A stretch of DNA of 64,000 bases from contig NC_068556.1 of NCBI RefSeq assembly GCF_022201045.2, positions 24,223,501 to 24,287,500 on the forward strand, given 5' to 3'. Below are positions 11,501 through 24,100 of the stretch, in pieces (the stretch's first letter is position 1; every line of letters starts with the position of its first letter). The notes beneath the pieces were generated by a model, which saw nothing but the letters and a program-made list of their open reading frames with translations, searched no databases and was not told where the DNA came from. This DNA is from Citrus sinensis (Eukaryota > Streptophyta > Magnoliopsida > Sapindales > Rutaceae). A program made the translations under genes and the position numbers.

Positions 11501-12203
11501 CCAAGCAACTCTCTTGACCCATGCCAAGACTATCTGCATAATTATATATTACGTACTTGATTTTCCCTTTTTTTTTTCAAAAGAGATACATAATCAAAGT
11601 GACCAGCTAATGATCATAGATAGACCGAAATGCGTAAAAATAAAATAAAATAATCTCTAAAACATATATAGCATGCCACTATCTAAACTTGCGAAATTAG
11701 GTAAACATGTAAATCAACTAATTTTAAATTAGAATTACTATTCAACCAATAACAAAAATTGAAGAGGAATAACCTCTTTAAGCTTTTGAATGACATTTCT
11801 TCTCTTATCCTCCTCTTCTGTTGAGGGCACAAGTCCTTCATTGGTCATCAACTGCATTTATTATTTACATCGATTCCAAGATCAGCAATCAAACAAATAC
11901 CAGATGACAATAAAAATCAAAATATTAAGAAAATTTTACCTGAACAAGCGAGAGCGATCTTTCCTCGTCCATTTGATCTAAGACAGAAGGATTCAAAGGG
12001 AAATTAAAAGAAGGAACTAAAAAGACCGGGGAATTGCACGGAACAAGCACTTGACTCGGGGAAATTAAATTAGGGTTTATTACACCAAGTGATTGCGGAG
12101 TTACGACACCAAAATTAGCGTTTTGGGGATAAAAATCAACGAAATTGTAAGGATACACAACAAGATTATTGCTTTGATTGTTATTACAAGCATAAGCTGC
12201 CAT
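8511..12203 (-). CDS. PAPS3: Nuclear poly(A) polymerase, short PAPS3-like form
   Basis: Ten exons (11940-12203, 11774-11851, 11426-11533, 11277-11339, 11016-11177, 10655-10768, 10065-10127, 9636-9941, 9155-9319, 8511-8900) join in phase to 570 residues. The enzyme adds poly(A) tails to pre-mRNA. The nucleotidyltransferase core is clear: YGSYGLG, then SDIDALCLGP with catalytic Asp157 and Asp159, and the third carboxylate in GILIDLPYARL (Asp212). The central-domain signature LWAKRRGVYGN and FLGGVHLAILVAHVC follow, then the RNA-binding domain (DWVGWVKSRFRSLI; HNGFQGSPGRMG). The protein stops soon after IIGYVDAKADS, so it lacks the long nuclear-localising C-terminal tail of PAPS1/2/4-type enzymes, as known for PAPS3. 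An extra N-terminal stretch of about 85 residues rich in Asn, Pro and Phe is encoded by exon 1. Assignment to PAPS3 rests on the missing tail and is inferred. Confidence 0.88.
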
Positions 12204-14138
12204 AAAAAAAAAATTGAAATTCTTTGTCAAATTCTGGAAGCAAAATTGAATGTGGAAACAAGAAACGTTTCGATCGAAAACGCTGAAAATGAAAAATGAA
12301 AAATTCTTTTTTCTGTTTTCTGTTTTCGGAAATTTTGCGACTGTGCAGAGAGAGAGAGAGACGGGGGGGGGAAAACGACAGTGAAGACAGTGAAGTCTTC
12401 TAATACGTGGAACGGTAGAATGGTGTTCGTGGACCGGACACTTGGCAAAAGCGCGTTTGCAGTTATGTACTTCTTTGCCTCTAACGAGCGGCCACGTTAA
12501 CCCCAGGGTTGGTGACGTGGCATCATACAGTTGGCCGTCAAATGGCAACGCAATTTTTCCTTTTATATTAGATTTAAGAGAAAATAGTTGGGATTTGTTA
12601 GATTATTATTGTTATATCCAATTCTTTACTACAAATTCCCGATTCCCACGTAGGATATTCTAATTTCTTTGAGATAATTAATTTCCTTTTCTTGAATAAT
12701 ATTATTCGGAAAGCCAGTATCTTCATTTTTTTTTTTTTGCTATTTATCTTTTCTTTCCCTTCAATGAAATCAAGTTGGGTCATCAAAATTGACAACTTTT
12801 TTCGTTCTATTTTTATAAATTTATCAATTTAAGAATGAGTGGTCTAGTTTTTTCTACTTAATTAGGGTTGTCCATCTTATATTTGCTTAATAATCATTCT
12901 CAACAAATAGTGATTTTAAAAATCATCTTCTACAGTTCACCTCCCTGTTTTAGAAAGAAATAGTCGCACTAGGCTTGTCACGTGCAACCGTTCGACACGT
13001 TTAAAAATTAAAGATAGGCAAGTAAATAAAGTTAGGTGTCCGCTGAAAGTGGCCAATTTGCTCAACAAAAAGGAGATGGTAAAGTTAGAGAAAGCCAATA
13101 AAATATATAAAATCATGTAACCCCAACCCACACAACTCTGCCCCGTTGCCCAAGGCCCAATTGCTTGATTCTTTCTCAATATCAAAATCATCACCAAACA
13201 AAACAAGCACAAATACTCAACTGTAACATAAAACACATGTAAATTTGGTATCACACAAGCATAGATGCAATTTCTTAGCCACTACTATGAACGAGGAGCA
13301 CTAACTATATTCATTTTTTTCCCTTTCTTTTTACCTTTCGCGTTTTATTATAATACGAGGTATTTGCGGAACGCATTTTACAGATTAGATACTAATCTAC
13401 CATCGCTACTTTTATAATTATAAATTTTTAATTTAATCCACTCCATAAATTGATAAAATTAATCTAAATCCAATCTATATGAATTGAATTTTTTATAATA
13501 GGGTTTGAATTCTCAATCTAATCTAATCCACCAAGTTATGGATAAAATTTTTGTAAATAGGACAAATTGAGCAAGATTTGATTATGAACACCTCTATATT
13601 ATAATATACTAACTAAATGTCTACTATTAATGTATATCTATGCAATTATAACATAATTTAGGGATCTACCGACTATAACTTATAAATTTACACCTAATAA
13701 ATGTGATACATACCGTAATGGCCTAAATGAGGTATCGCTAAGACAACTAGCCTAGGGTGTGGGATGAACACCATTTCAGTTAATGAACAAAGTCGATTTG
13801 GGTTAAGGGTTCAATTTGCCAAACCCCTACTTTGAAAAGGAGGGAAAAAAAAGGTGAATTTACAATGCAGCAAACATTTACACATAAAACTGTTTATTTT
13901 CCCCAGCATCATCATCACATAACCCATGGTGAAACCAGTAAACAAACAAGCTTATCCCAATGGAGAAAATTCAACAACCCCATCAAACAAAGATGAATCT
14001 TTACGAGAAAAAACTTACTTAATTCCCATCTCAAACCCACCAAGCAATTAAAGAAAAATGTCGGATTCCTTAAATTTAGCAGATGATACACGACCAAACA
14101 GCAAATTACATATTAACAAAAAGAGGTACAGATTTTGA
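12204..14138. other. Intergenic, promoter of the poly(A) polymerase gene
   Basis: Holds the leader of the minus-strand polymerase gene with a GA-repeat and a G-run near 12348-12372, then AT-rich DNA. Open frames on the minus strand at 12937-13254 and 13915-14097 have no recognisable family and were not called. The stretch 13870-14138 may be the 3' UTR of the small minus-strand gene below. Confidence 0.45.
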
Positions 14139-14375
14139 TCAAAGCGTACACCCACAAAACAAAAAGAAGTAACAAAGCATAGAAGCTAAAAGAAAAGACT
14201 CAAAAACGGTAACGACTTTCCACAACAAATCATCTATCGAGAAATCAAGCCAGCTCAAGCTCCATCCGGTCGTGAAGTACGAGAAATTGAACTCCGGCAA
14301 CCGGAAAAACGACGACCGCAAAGAAAACTCGAGGTCTGGCCATCGGAAAGCCGACGTGTACCACCGAGTAGTCAT
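14139..14375 (-). CDS. Candidate small membrane protein, 78 residues
   Basis: An ATG-initiated frame of 78 codons with a purine-rich start context (GAAGAAGAGATGACT). The composition is far from the surrounding AT-rich DNA. The product is rich in Phe and Trp (six Trp), with an amphipathic N-terminal half (RWPDLEFSLRSSFFRLPEFN) and a C-terminal hydrophobic segment at about residues 52-76 (VVTVFESFLLASMLCYFFLF). Third positions are GC-rich in the first 40 codons, as in real genes. A CT-rich run ending in TTCTTGTAG lies about 40 bases upstream of the ATG and could be a 3' splice site for a 5' UTR intron. I cannot name the family. It may be a genuine unlabelled small gene, or a chance frame in a non-coding transcript. 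Confidence 0.45.
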   Translation of the reverse strand: MTTRWYTSAFRWPDLEFSLRSSFFRLPEFNFSYFTTGWSLSWLDFSIDDLLWKVVTVFESFLLASMLCYFFLFCGCTL

Positions 14376-17300
14376 CTCTTCTTCTTGAGTCCGGGAGAAC
14401 TCTCCAGCATTTACTACAAGAACAGGAAAGTGGACACAATTATTATTGGGATATTTTCTTCCCCTAGTTAGGTTGTTTTATATGTCACCTTCTGTTTATT
14501 TCATATCGTTATGTCAAAGCCACGTGTGACAGAAAAGGATTAATCAGATGGTAATTAATTTCCTTAATTGACAAAAGGCTAACTAGGCTGGCCGACATTT
14601 ATACATGGACTGGGCTTATGTGATTTGCTTTGAGAAAATTGCCAATAATACATGCTTTACATGTGAATCACATTTGATGGAATCTTGTCCCAGTATGGCT
14701 ATGGAAGAGTTGCTTCACTATAGAGCATTAATGATGATCGTTAGATTATAGTAGTAGGTGTTGATATAATATTTATCTCTATGGTTTTGCGATCATTAAT
14801 AGTACTCTACCGTGAAGTAATGTAATATAGCTTAAATTGAAATCCTAAAATATTGTCCTAAAAAGACAAGTTCAGTTACAAAGACATATAGAGGGCAACT
14901 CCTTCTATTTATATGGTCATTAATTGAATAAGTGGACGCATTTTTATAAATTGTGTTGAAATTATGGATGAATAAAACAATGACGTACAACATGACGGTA
15001 TTATTTCGGACTATGCGAGCAACGAACTTTACTTGAAGACTATTCTTATTAATATCTATAACAGAAAAATTATTGCAAAAATCTTTATTATTATAGTTAG
15101 TCGATTAGGTTTGTCAATTTGATAGTTATTATTAGCAGCAATCTTGATGTTTTTATATCACTAGTTTTGTAAATCTTGATTTTGGGTTAAGTTCATTCAA
15201 TTGCTTAATTTCAACCGACAGAGCAATTGCTTGAATCGAAACAAGTCAGAAATGCACTACTTATCCATTAGTTTATCAGAAATTAGGCGATTTTCGCGTA
15301 ATCGCTTCGGCTTATTCAAAAGCGCTTACCTGCTTCATTGCTAAGGCTTTGAACATTACAAGCTTGTCATTTTCATCACTCATTCAAGTCCTTTTTTTCC
15401 CTAATATTTTAAAGAAAGTAGAGATATATTTTCTTACGCAAGGAGTTTGAATTGGTTGCCAACCATTTATATTTATATTCATAGGATTGTTAAGGCACGT
15501 TATCATGTGCCATGTGTCAAACCCCCCTAATTACTACCAGTAATACGAAAGTATAATCACTTAAAACTACGCGTGTTACTGATAACAATTATGAGGTTGA
15601 TACTGGAATAAATTGTGGGATTGAATTAGATTTTGGGATTAATAAAATAGTATAATCCTAAGGTATGTTTGGTTGTCATGAGCTAAAATTTAGTTCAAAA
15701 CAATTGAGATTATTATTCTTTATATTTATATGAGTTTAGATGGGGTGAAATTAAATAAAGAACTTGTATCCTCTTTATCACTCTTTTATTTTTCATTTAA
15801 CCTAATATTTTAATAAAAATTAAATATAGAAGTTAATTTCATAATTTTTTTAACCTATAATTTTATTTTATATAGAATATCAAAATTTTATTCATTAGTT
15901 TATTTAAACTAGTATTTAATATTAAACATAAAATAATCAACTCTCTCTTTATAGTAGTACTTAATATTTAATATTAAAGTCAATAATTATCAATATAATT
16001 TAAAAATATTATATTATTTAAATAGTTATTTAGCTTTATTACATTAAATTAGCATAGTCTTATCCAATATTGTACCAAACAAAAGATAGTATTATATATA
16101 ATCCAGTTTAATCCAATCCAATCTAATTCAATTTAATCCTAAAAGTTAATCCAATCCAATTCAATCCAATCCAATCATGTCTTCCGAACGTAGCCTATTA
16201 TTCACAAAGACACTTACAACACTGGCTTCTTGTTTTGATTTCATTGTGTAATTTAGATTTATGTGTTGTGCCAGATTTCTACCGATGTGCGTTTGACCTA
16301 CTTATTAATTATGTCTTACGTGTGTCAACCATTTAACATTTGTTTTCGAGATGTATTACAAATATAATGTAGTTCTATTGTTGTATTTATTTCTCATATA
16401 TTCGTTGTGGACTCGCATAAATCGTTATTATTATTTTTATATTTTGTGGATTAATACATGACTAATAACAAATATTAAGAATCATTTTTAATAGACTATT
16501 TTATTATGTGATCATGTGTTATGTTAATAAGTCTAATTTTATTACACCCTGTATATTATTTTAACTCATAATAAAATGGATAATTTTGTAACTAATATAT
16601 GAGAAATTCCCACACTCAACCAAGTATATAAGTAACTTCAGCCCAATTATTATGCAGTTATTTGTGTATGGTTAAAAGTGTAGTCACTATCATTTTTCTC
16701 TCTTCTTCTCGTTCTTGTTTTGCTTGGACTTGGCGTGTGCAGCTTCAACCTTGGATCAAGGCAGTAATTTCTAGATTTGAATCGAGGTGCAACGCTTAAA
16801 TAGGAGTTGTAATAGGAATTTGGCTTACAAGCTTGGCCATGACAAATTAAGGTGAGAAATCCCACCTCTTTTCCTTAGGCATGCGTTTAAATATAAAGTT
16901 TTTTTATAGCATTTATTACATTTTAAGTGAGTCAACTAAAATTAGTCGAATGGTTGCTTGTGCTATTAACAAGTTTGTTAGAAGAAACTGTAGACTTGAA
17001 TCTGGCTCAATTAACAAAAGAGACATATACGCAACACGATTTGTAATTTTACCATTTCCAGTTCAAACCAAACCTGCAAACATCACAGGCCTCGGTTTCA
17101 CAAATTGCCAAGGATGAATTTGAGACGAGTACTAAAATCTGTTGACTTAATTGCTACTTTTAAAAACTACAGGGACCTGTTGGATAATCATCCATTACGC
17201 ATTAAAAATTATTTGGGCTAAGTTTTATAAGTGGCCCAAGAAAGTTTTATATTCCCGGACTTTATAAAAGTCGAGTATGGGCCTAGTTCAGAGATGAATA

Positions 17301-17673
17301 CAAAGTGGGCCAGAATAGGAATATTCGAGAGAAAGCAAAAACCCTAACCCTAGATTCCTCTCAAAGTCCCCCACCTTGCACGTGAAAAGCAGCTGCTTAA
17401 AGAAAACCGAATAAAGAGAATGCGCCGCAATGACCTATCACTACAAAAGTACACATCTTCTTATCACAGCCGTACAATCTACGGCCACGTCACCAATCCG
17501 CGTCTCCATTGTGTTTCAACGGCTCGGATTACAGTTGCAGAAACTTACTGGTACAACGAACGAGCACGCTCGGAAGCTCCTATCCTCCCCACTTTCCCCT
17601 TTCTCTCTCCCCGTCTCATCCAATTTTTTCCTGCGAAAGAAAATTTGAATTTTCTCGGGAAAGTTTCGTGAAA
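14376..17673. other. Intergenic with one MITE-like element
   Basis: AT-rich intergenic sequence, apart from the element at 15661-16195. The last 350 bases are the promoter and leader of the acidic protein gene. No gene could be supported. Confidence 0.45.
15661..16195. mobile_element. MITE-like element, about 535 bp
   Basis: The left end reads aggtatgtttggttgtcatg. The right end, read on the opposite strand, starts ggctacgttcggaagacatg, giving an imperfect terminal inverted repeat of about 20 bp. Both ends abut TA. The interior is AT-rich and has no coding frame. The right part carries a degenerate array of AATCC repeats (16098-16176). The size, ends and lack of genes fit a non-autonomous DNA transposon, with superfamily uncertain. 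Confidence 0.5.
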
Positions 17674-19197
17674 ATGGAATTGGAGTTCGAGTTCGAGGAA
17701 GAGAATAAACTTAGTGCGTTGAGTGAAGAAGTTACAGATACTGATACTGAGAGCGAAACCAAAGATGGAGTAGAGGAAGAGGAAGATGGTGATAACGAAG
17801 AAGAGGAAGATGACGGTGACGAAGACGATGATGACGATGACGACGAAGATGAAGATGACGACGATGAAGCTGAAGATGACGACGAAGAGGAGGTGCAGAT
17901 TCTGCACTCTACGGGTGGACCGCCGGTTCAGTCAGCTGACGAAGAAGATGATGACGAGGATGACGATGATGGCGGCGAGGATGATGAGGGCGACGGCGAT
18001 GGAGACGGCGACGACGACGACGACGACGACGAGAATGACGATGACGAAGATGAAGATGCTGAAGAAGAGGTAATAATTTCAAATTTTCTAAAAAACAATT
18101 GCCTTTAATTATTTGTTATTCGTTGAGATCTGGTTGAATAATTTGGATCTGCTTGTCTATGCATCGAAATTGCTTGTTAGTTATTCATATACATTTGAAA
18201 TTTAAGTAATAGGCTCAGATCTGTAGCTTCGTTACTTGCGTTGTATGTTTTGATGGCGATCTCTGAAAAATTTTGCTAGATTTTCGCATAATTTTGTCAA
18301 TTTTTGATCTTTTTGAACTGAGCAAATCCTGTGTCTTGTCATCTCAAAGTGAATAATCAAATTGCAGCTTTTGTTATTGTATTCAATCATTGTTATTGGT
18401 AGCTTTTACTGGTAAAGTTAGTTAATAAAGAAAAGGGGTAAAGTTGAATGGTCAATCTTAAGATCCCAGATCTTCAACGCCTTTTATGTGTACTTAATTA
18501 TTGGGATTTGATGATCTGTTGAGATTTTTTAATTCTTGATTTTTTTTAAAAAATATATTTTATTTTATTTTATTTTAAAAAAAATCGCAGTTTCTGCAAT
18601 TTCGGTCTGTTTGGGGCTGTTGTAAAATCATCATTAAAAATGCTGTTGAGACACTTCAAAATTAAGTACGTCCATATCAGTTGCAACATTCGTTTGGTGA
18701 AGATTGCGCCTGTGCTTTGAACGCCAAAATTTTTGACCTGCTTTGTGAAACTTGTGTTTTCAAAGTTTGAGTAATCTATTTGGTACTTATGATCAACGGC
18801 AAGTGATGCAACCATTGTGATCTAGTAAGGGTATTTTTGATTTTTTTTCTTTCTTTTTTTTTTCCCCAATTGCTTATTTGCTCATTGTTATGGTCTGAGT
18901 TTTGGCCCATCATGTCATTTTTTCTATCAATACATTCATATTTATCTGTAGGAGGATCTAGGAACCGAATACCTAGTCCGGCCAGTAGCTCGTCCTGAGG
19001 ATGAGGAAGATGCAAGTGACTTTGAACCTGAGGAAAATGGTGAAGAGGAAGATGTCCATGAAGAGGATGAAGATGATGACGAGGGTGCCGGGAAGGTTGA
19101 GGCACCATCAAAAAGGAAGAGATCGGATAGGGACGACGATTCAGATGATGGTGACGATGATGGTGGAGAGGATGACGAGAGACCATCCAAGCGATAG
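17674..19197 (+). CDS. Highly acidic Asp/Glu-rich nuclear-type protein
   Basis: Two exons (17674-18069, 18952-19197) join at a GAG codon to give 213 residues. Most of residues 29-132 is Asp and Glu, with one uncharged island (VQILHSTGGPPVQSADEE) in the middle. Exon 2 starts with a less repetitive motif (EDLGTEYLVRPVARPEDEE). Near the end there is a basic cluster in an acidic setting (APSKRKRSDRDDDS, and terminal RPSKR) that could serve as a nuclear import signal. Such proteins are seen in plants under names borrowed from other acidic proteins and may act as histone or RNA-binding chaperones. No enzymatic domain is present and the function is unknown. The coding sequence is GAN/GAR-rich and prone to repeat-length change. 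The 882-bp intron splits the acidic repeat from the conserved tail. Confidence 0.8.
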
Positions 19198-19408
19198 GGG
19201 TAGGCCTCATCTTGGTTTGAGGACTGACCATTTGACAGAATAGGTCAATCTCTCTCCTTCTATCTTAATCCATCTCTCCTCTCTGTAGAAAAAGAAGGAT
19301 AGGATGTGTTATGGGTTGTGTGTTTGTGTTTTTCAATCCTGTATCATCATGTTTCAGTACTATTTAGGCTTATTATATGTTTTAGCATAGTTATGTTGAC
19401 GCTTGAGA

Positions 19409-19442
<34 letters not shown>

Positions 19443-21102
19443 AAAAAAGAAAAGAAACACTATTGAAAAACATCTGGTTTAGACGTTGTGTAAGCTATGA
19501 TATTTAGAAAAGTTAAAAAACTTCCCTTTGCTATAGGTTGATTAGATTGGCTGGTTTGTTTTGCTTCCTAATTTATATGGACCATGGTTGGTGGATGTTT
19601 ACGTGACTCTGTGTCTGTTCAATATTAGTCGTCTCATTACAATTTCTAATATTTAATTTGTGTTGCATTTTGGAATTGAATGCTGTTGCGGTTTCGGCTT
19701 TGCGGATCTTTGGGCCGGATCCGGATTTTGGCCTATGTAATCTGGCCCGATCATCCAGGACTCTTTTGGTATAATCGGACGGCGGCTATTTTATTGCCTG
19801 TGCAAAAATGATTTTTTTTTTTATAGCAACATCTCCATTTTTCCAATTCGGAGGCACTACATGAAGTAAGATATTTCCCGTTTCGTTAAAACAAAAGGGC
19901 TGAAAACGAAAACAACCCCAGCGACGAGGTATCCATTTCGATAGGTCGTATTGTCCTTTTAATCAAAAATGAATATTTGAATTGATGCACTGTTAGTCGC
20001 CGCTTTTGCGTTAGTGGGTCCGTTTAATGGGAATGGTCCACGGACATTTTGATTTTAAAATTGTGTTGCCATTATTATCCTTTTAATAATGCTGCCGCAA
20101 GCCCGCAGTGCCCCCACAAAGCACAAAAACAAAGGCCATTTTCGTCACGTAAATGTGTTTTCCTTTCGTATGGATATTGTTGTGGATACTAACTACAGTT
20201 TTGCTTTGTTACTCGCTCAAGACAGATTGCATTTACTCGGCGGATAGACAACGGCAACGCAAAGCACATCGTCAGATTATCTCGTGAAATACTCAACGCT
20301 TGTTTATCGCCTCGTGAGATGATAAACTGATGAGCTAATGGGCCCCATTGGAGGCAAACATCGAGAGGACAGGACAAAATGTGCTGCCACGACGGCCCAC
20401 TAGCGTTGCCCCCTACAGCTGGCAGCATCATCCATATTTTGGAATTACGAAGAGTTGAGCTGGACGTTAAATTCTATTCCTCTTTTAAAAGGCTATAGTT
20501 ACGTGTAGGGCGAAGAGGGGGTGACTTCATTTCATTGTCTTTGCCTAAATGATTGCCACGTGTATACCCCTTTGGTTCACAGTGTGTTCCACCATTCACC
20601 ATACGTTCACACTTGGTGGATTTCAACGAAGTGAAAATGAGAAAGGTGTTGCAAAGTTTTCAATTTAGGATTTATTTATCTTCTGTCGTAATTGTTAAAT
20701 ATAGAAGTGTAGAATAAACCTTGTTTGTATTTGGCACATATTTTTAAGATATGCTTGATCAATCTCCAAACTATCTACCTATCTGTCTATATATATATAT
20801 ATATATTTATTCCGAAAGACTCCTAACAACATTATAATTATACGAAATAATTTTAACTAATGTTGCTGGATTATTATAGAAAATACTTTTAAATAATAAA
20901 GTTATTAAATGAAAATCAAGCTTTTATGGTCCAAACAGAATGCAAATAAAATTTAAATCGAGATGATTACACTGCAACAATTCATACAACAAAATCTGAC
21001 CTCGAAATTTCAGTCTTAACCCTCAAATGTGAAACAGAAATAAAACCACATACCTGTTGAAGATGAAAAGAACACAAGGCAAAAACTATTTCTTGTATCA
21101 TG
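19198..21102. other. Intergenic with a 30-base C run
   Basis: Contains the 3' UTR of the acidic protein gene, an unbroken run of 30 C followed by 8 A (19411-19448), a (TA)n tract (about 20788-20807), and the 3' flank of importin alpha. The part 20180-20450 is less AT-rich than its surroundings but shows no recognisable gene. Confidence 0.5.
19411..19448. repeat. C30-A8 homopolymer junction
   Basis: Thirty C followed directly by eight A. Similar but shorter C-then-A junctions occur at 8243-8269 and 53584-53605. Exact length is likely to be unreliable in any assembly. Confidence 0.85.
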
Positions 21103-24100
21103 TTAACTAAATTTGAATCCCTCAGAAGGAATATTAGGCTGGCCAGTTCCGAAATTGAATTCCGGGTTATTGCCATCTGGAATGTTTTGTTCATCGTCTT
21201 CTTCCTCCACCCAATACCTCTCTAGAAGCTTTACAGCCTTCTCATAGATCTCGTTGTTGTCATGGCTCTGCAGGTTCTCAATTTTGTCCAATCCATCACA
21301 TTCGTCTATCATTTCTGAATACACGTTGACTGTGGTACTGCCTGCTTCTTTGTCAGCTTCACCAATCTTTAGAATGTTTTCAAGGCCCTCTAAGCACACA
21401 GTCACGATCCTTGGATCTGGGCAGACGAGGAGATCACAGAGTGGCTTAATACAGCCTTGGCTCACCAAAAATCTGCAGAAACCACATCGATCAATTGTAT
21501 TGTACATCATATAGATGCAAGAACCTTACATTGTCTAAGCTAACATTTTTCTTTACTACCATAGTAACATGGGTAAGTAGATGTCATCGACTTTACCATT
21601 CAAATAGGGTTTTGAAAAATATAAGAATGTCAAGAGAACCAAATGTAAAAGGGATGGGTGCAAGGATGCAAGTTACATATAAGAGTTCTCAGATGCGAGT
21701 GACATTAATATGAAAGGGATGGTAGCAAGCAAAGGCTCACTGAATCTGTTCTCGTGTACCACCAGATGTGGCATTAGAAATAGCCCATGAAGCTTCCTTC
21801 TTGACTTCAAATTCAGCATGTTGAAGCAGGTATACAAGAGGAGCAATAATGTTTGCCTCAATAACAGCCTGCTATAGAAAAAGTTGGACTTAGCAATTGT
21901 AATATAAGCATGTGGTACAGGGTTCAGAATTCCAGAATGAAACCAAAAACAGAACTTTGATGAACTTTTCCATGGTTCAGAATTTATTGTGGCTGACTAT
22001 GTTTTTATGTTGGTCAGGTATAACGAACGCACAACATGTGTCTTAGTGAATGTTAATACAATAGGATCAAAATGCACTCAATGGTTTTAGGACAAAAATA
22101 TGTTTCAGCACATCACCTGTATTTGACTTCGACTCCCAGCAGTTATGTTTGAAATTGTCCAACAGGCTTCTTTCTTGATGCTTTTCTTGTAGTTTTGAGT
22201 AAGAAGTTGGTAGAGACGAGGGAGCCCTTGGTTATCAATTACACACTGAAAAAGACACTTCATGAATCAACCTTGTCATGAAGGAAAAATAATGTAAAGT
22301 AACAACAATTTGATCTTTACATAAATAATCTATATTCTCAATAACTCCTGTATACTTAATACAGCATTTGGTGCATGAGAAGAGTTTGAGGAAATATTGG
22401 ACAAAAAGAAAGAGGAGACATTAGAGAGAAGATTGTTCAAACAGGCTAAACAATATTAAGATGAGGAACCAGATGCTATAACGCTCACCAGTAATTGAAG
22501 TACACAAGTGGCAATGTTTATAGATAGAAGTAGCAGGTTAAAGAGTGAAGGGGGCATAGGTGGAAGGGTCAGCTTTATATGCAAAAACTGTGTTCTCCCT
22601 GAAGTCCTCTTAACTCCCTTTCTGGTTCAATAACATCATCTCAAAAATATAATGAATTGACTTTTTTTTTCCCTTTAACAAGAACCATATTCTTTCAGTC
22701 CATGATGCATACGAAACATTTGGAGCTTGGCTTGCCCCCAATTTTTATTTCTCTCTTGCATTAATTATTAACCCATTTTGCTACCCATAAATCTCTCAAC
22801 CTGTTTACCAGGTTTGAAGCTGGGAACTACAGCCAGTTTTAATTGAAATTTGATCATAATTCTAATAATGTACAATAAGTACCTGAGTCTGGGTATCATC
22901 ACCGGTAACAATATTGCCCACAGTCCGAAGAGCAGGCACAAGGACTGTTGTTGATGAATGACTGAAGGAAAACAAATACATATTAGCAATAGTAACCTAA
23001 TCCGAGACAAACAAACATAAAACTGTGTGTTCCCATCCTACAGAGAATCCATGGAATTTTAACAGTTCAGCCCCAAGAAGGCCCAGCTTCTCCATAAAAA
23101 GGAAAAAGATTTAATTCACTGATTCTCCCATTGAATTTCAAAGCTGTTATGACATACAAAGAACAAGGTGGAAGTTAAAATAAAAATATGCCATCTTACA
23201 GAAGAAGCTCCACGAGTCTAGGACAAACTCCAGCCTCAATCACAGCCTGGATTTTATCATTTGTGCCATCGGAAAGGTAAGAAAGAGCCCAGCAAGCATC
23301 AGTAAGAACTTCCTCATCACTGGAGAAGATCAGGTGCTGCAGGGCTGCCAGTGCAGGTCTCACCTGAAGAAGAGGAGAACAATTTTTAAATATGGTAATA
23401 TCATTGAGATTGTTCTAGGCTACCAAAAAATGAAAAAAAAAAAAAGGTCATAAATTTATTTCACCTGATCAAATGGTGCTGGTGGCTTGCCACGGCAGAA
23501 ATTTGATAAGGTCCAAGTAGCATTCCTTAGCATTGACAGTTTTGAGTGCTCATTCAACTGAGCCAACAATGGAATTAGTGCACCATGACTAAGAACAAGA
23601 TCCCTACAACTTGGCGAATCACCAGCAACATTACCCAATGCCCATACAGCCTGCTTAGTCATTTGAGAGATGTCAAAGAAAACTCATGCACACTCCCAGA
23701 TCAATTAATTATGAACCAATAAATCATACAACTATACAGAACTGGTAACCACCTGTTCTCGCACATCATCACTCGCAGAACCAAGGAGTTGCACAAACTT
23801 GGGTACAGCACCATGCTCAATAACAACCCGTGTGTGTTCCGATGTACCAGATGCAATATTGGTCAATGCCCAAGCTGCCTCAAACTTAAGGAAAAATAAA
23901 AGTCAGATGCAACACTGTCCAATGGCTCTAAATTGAGTCAGTAAAAGTCCCACAAAGCAAATAAAAAATAGTATGGAATAATAACATAAACAATCTTCAC
24001 TAAAGTCCATACTTGCAATTGAGGCAGATCATGCCTATCAAGGAACTCTACAAATCGAGGCACAACACCTGCTCTGATTACCTCCTCAATCGGAGGGCAC

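Noticed and set aside
12937-13254. 105-codon minus-strand frame in the 12.2-14.1 kb gap
   Set aside because: Hydrophobic by composition only. No family resemblance, splice logic or conserved motif.
17545-17907. Long minus-strand frame opposite the acidic protein gene
   Set aside because: It is the reverse of Asp/Glu codon repeats, which automatically gives Ile/Val/Phe-rich frames. No gene evidence.
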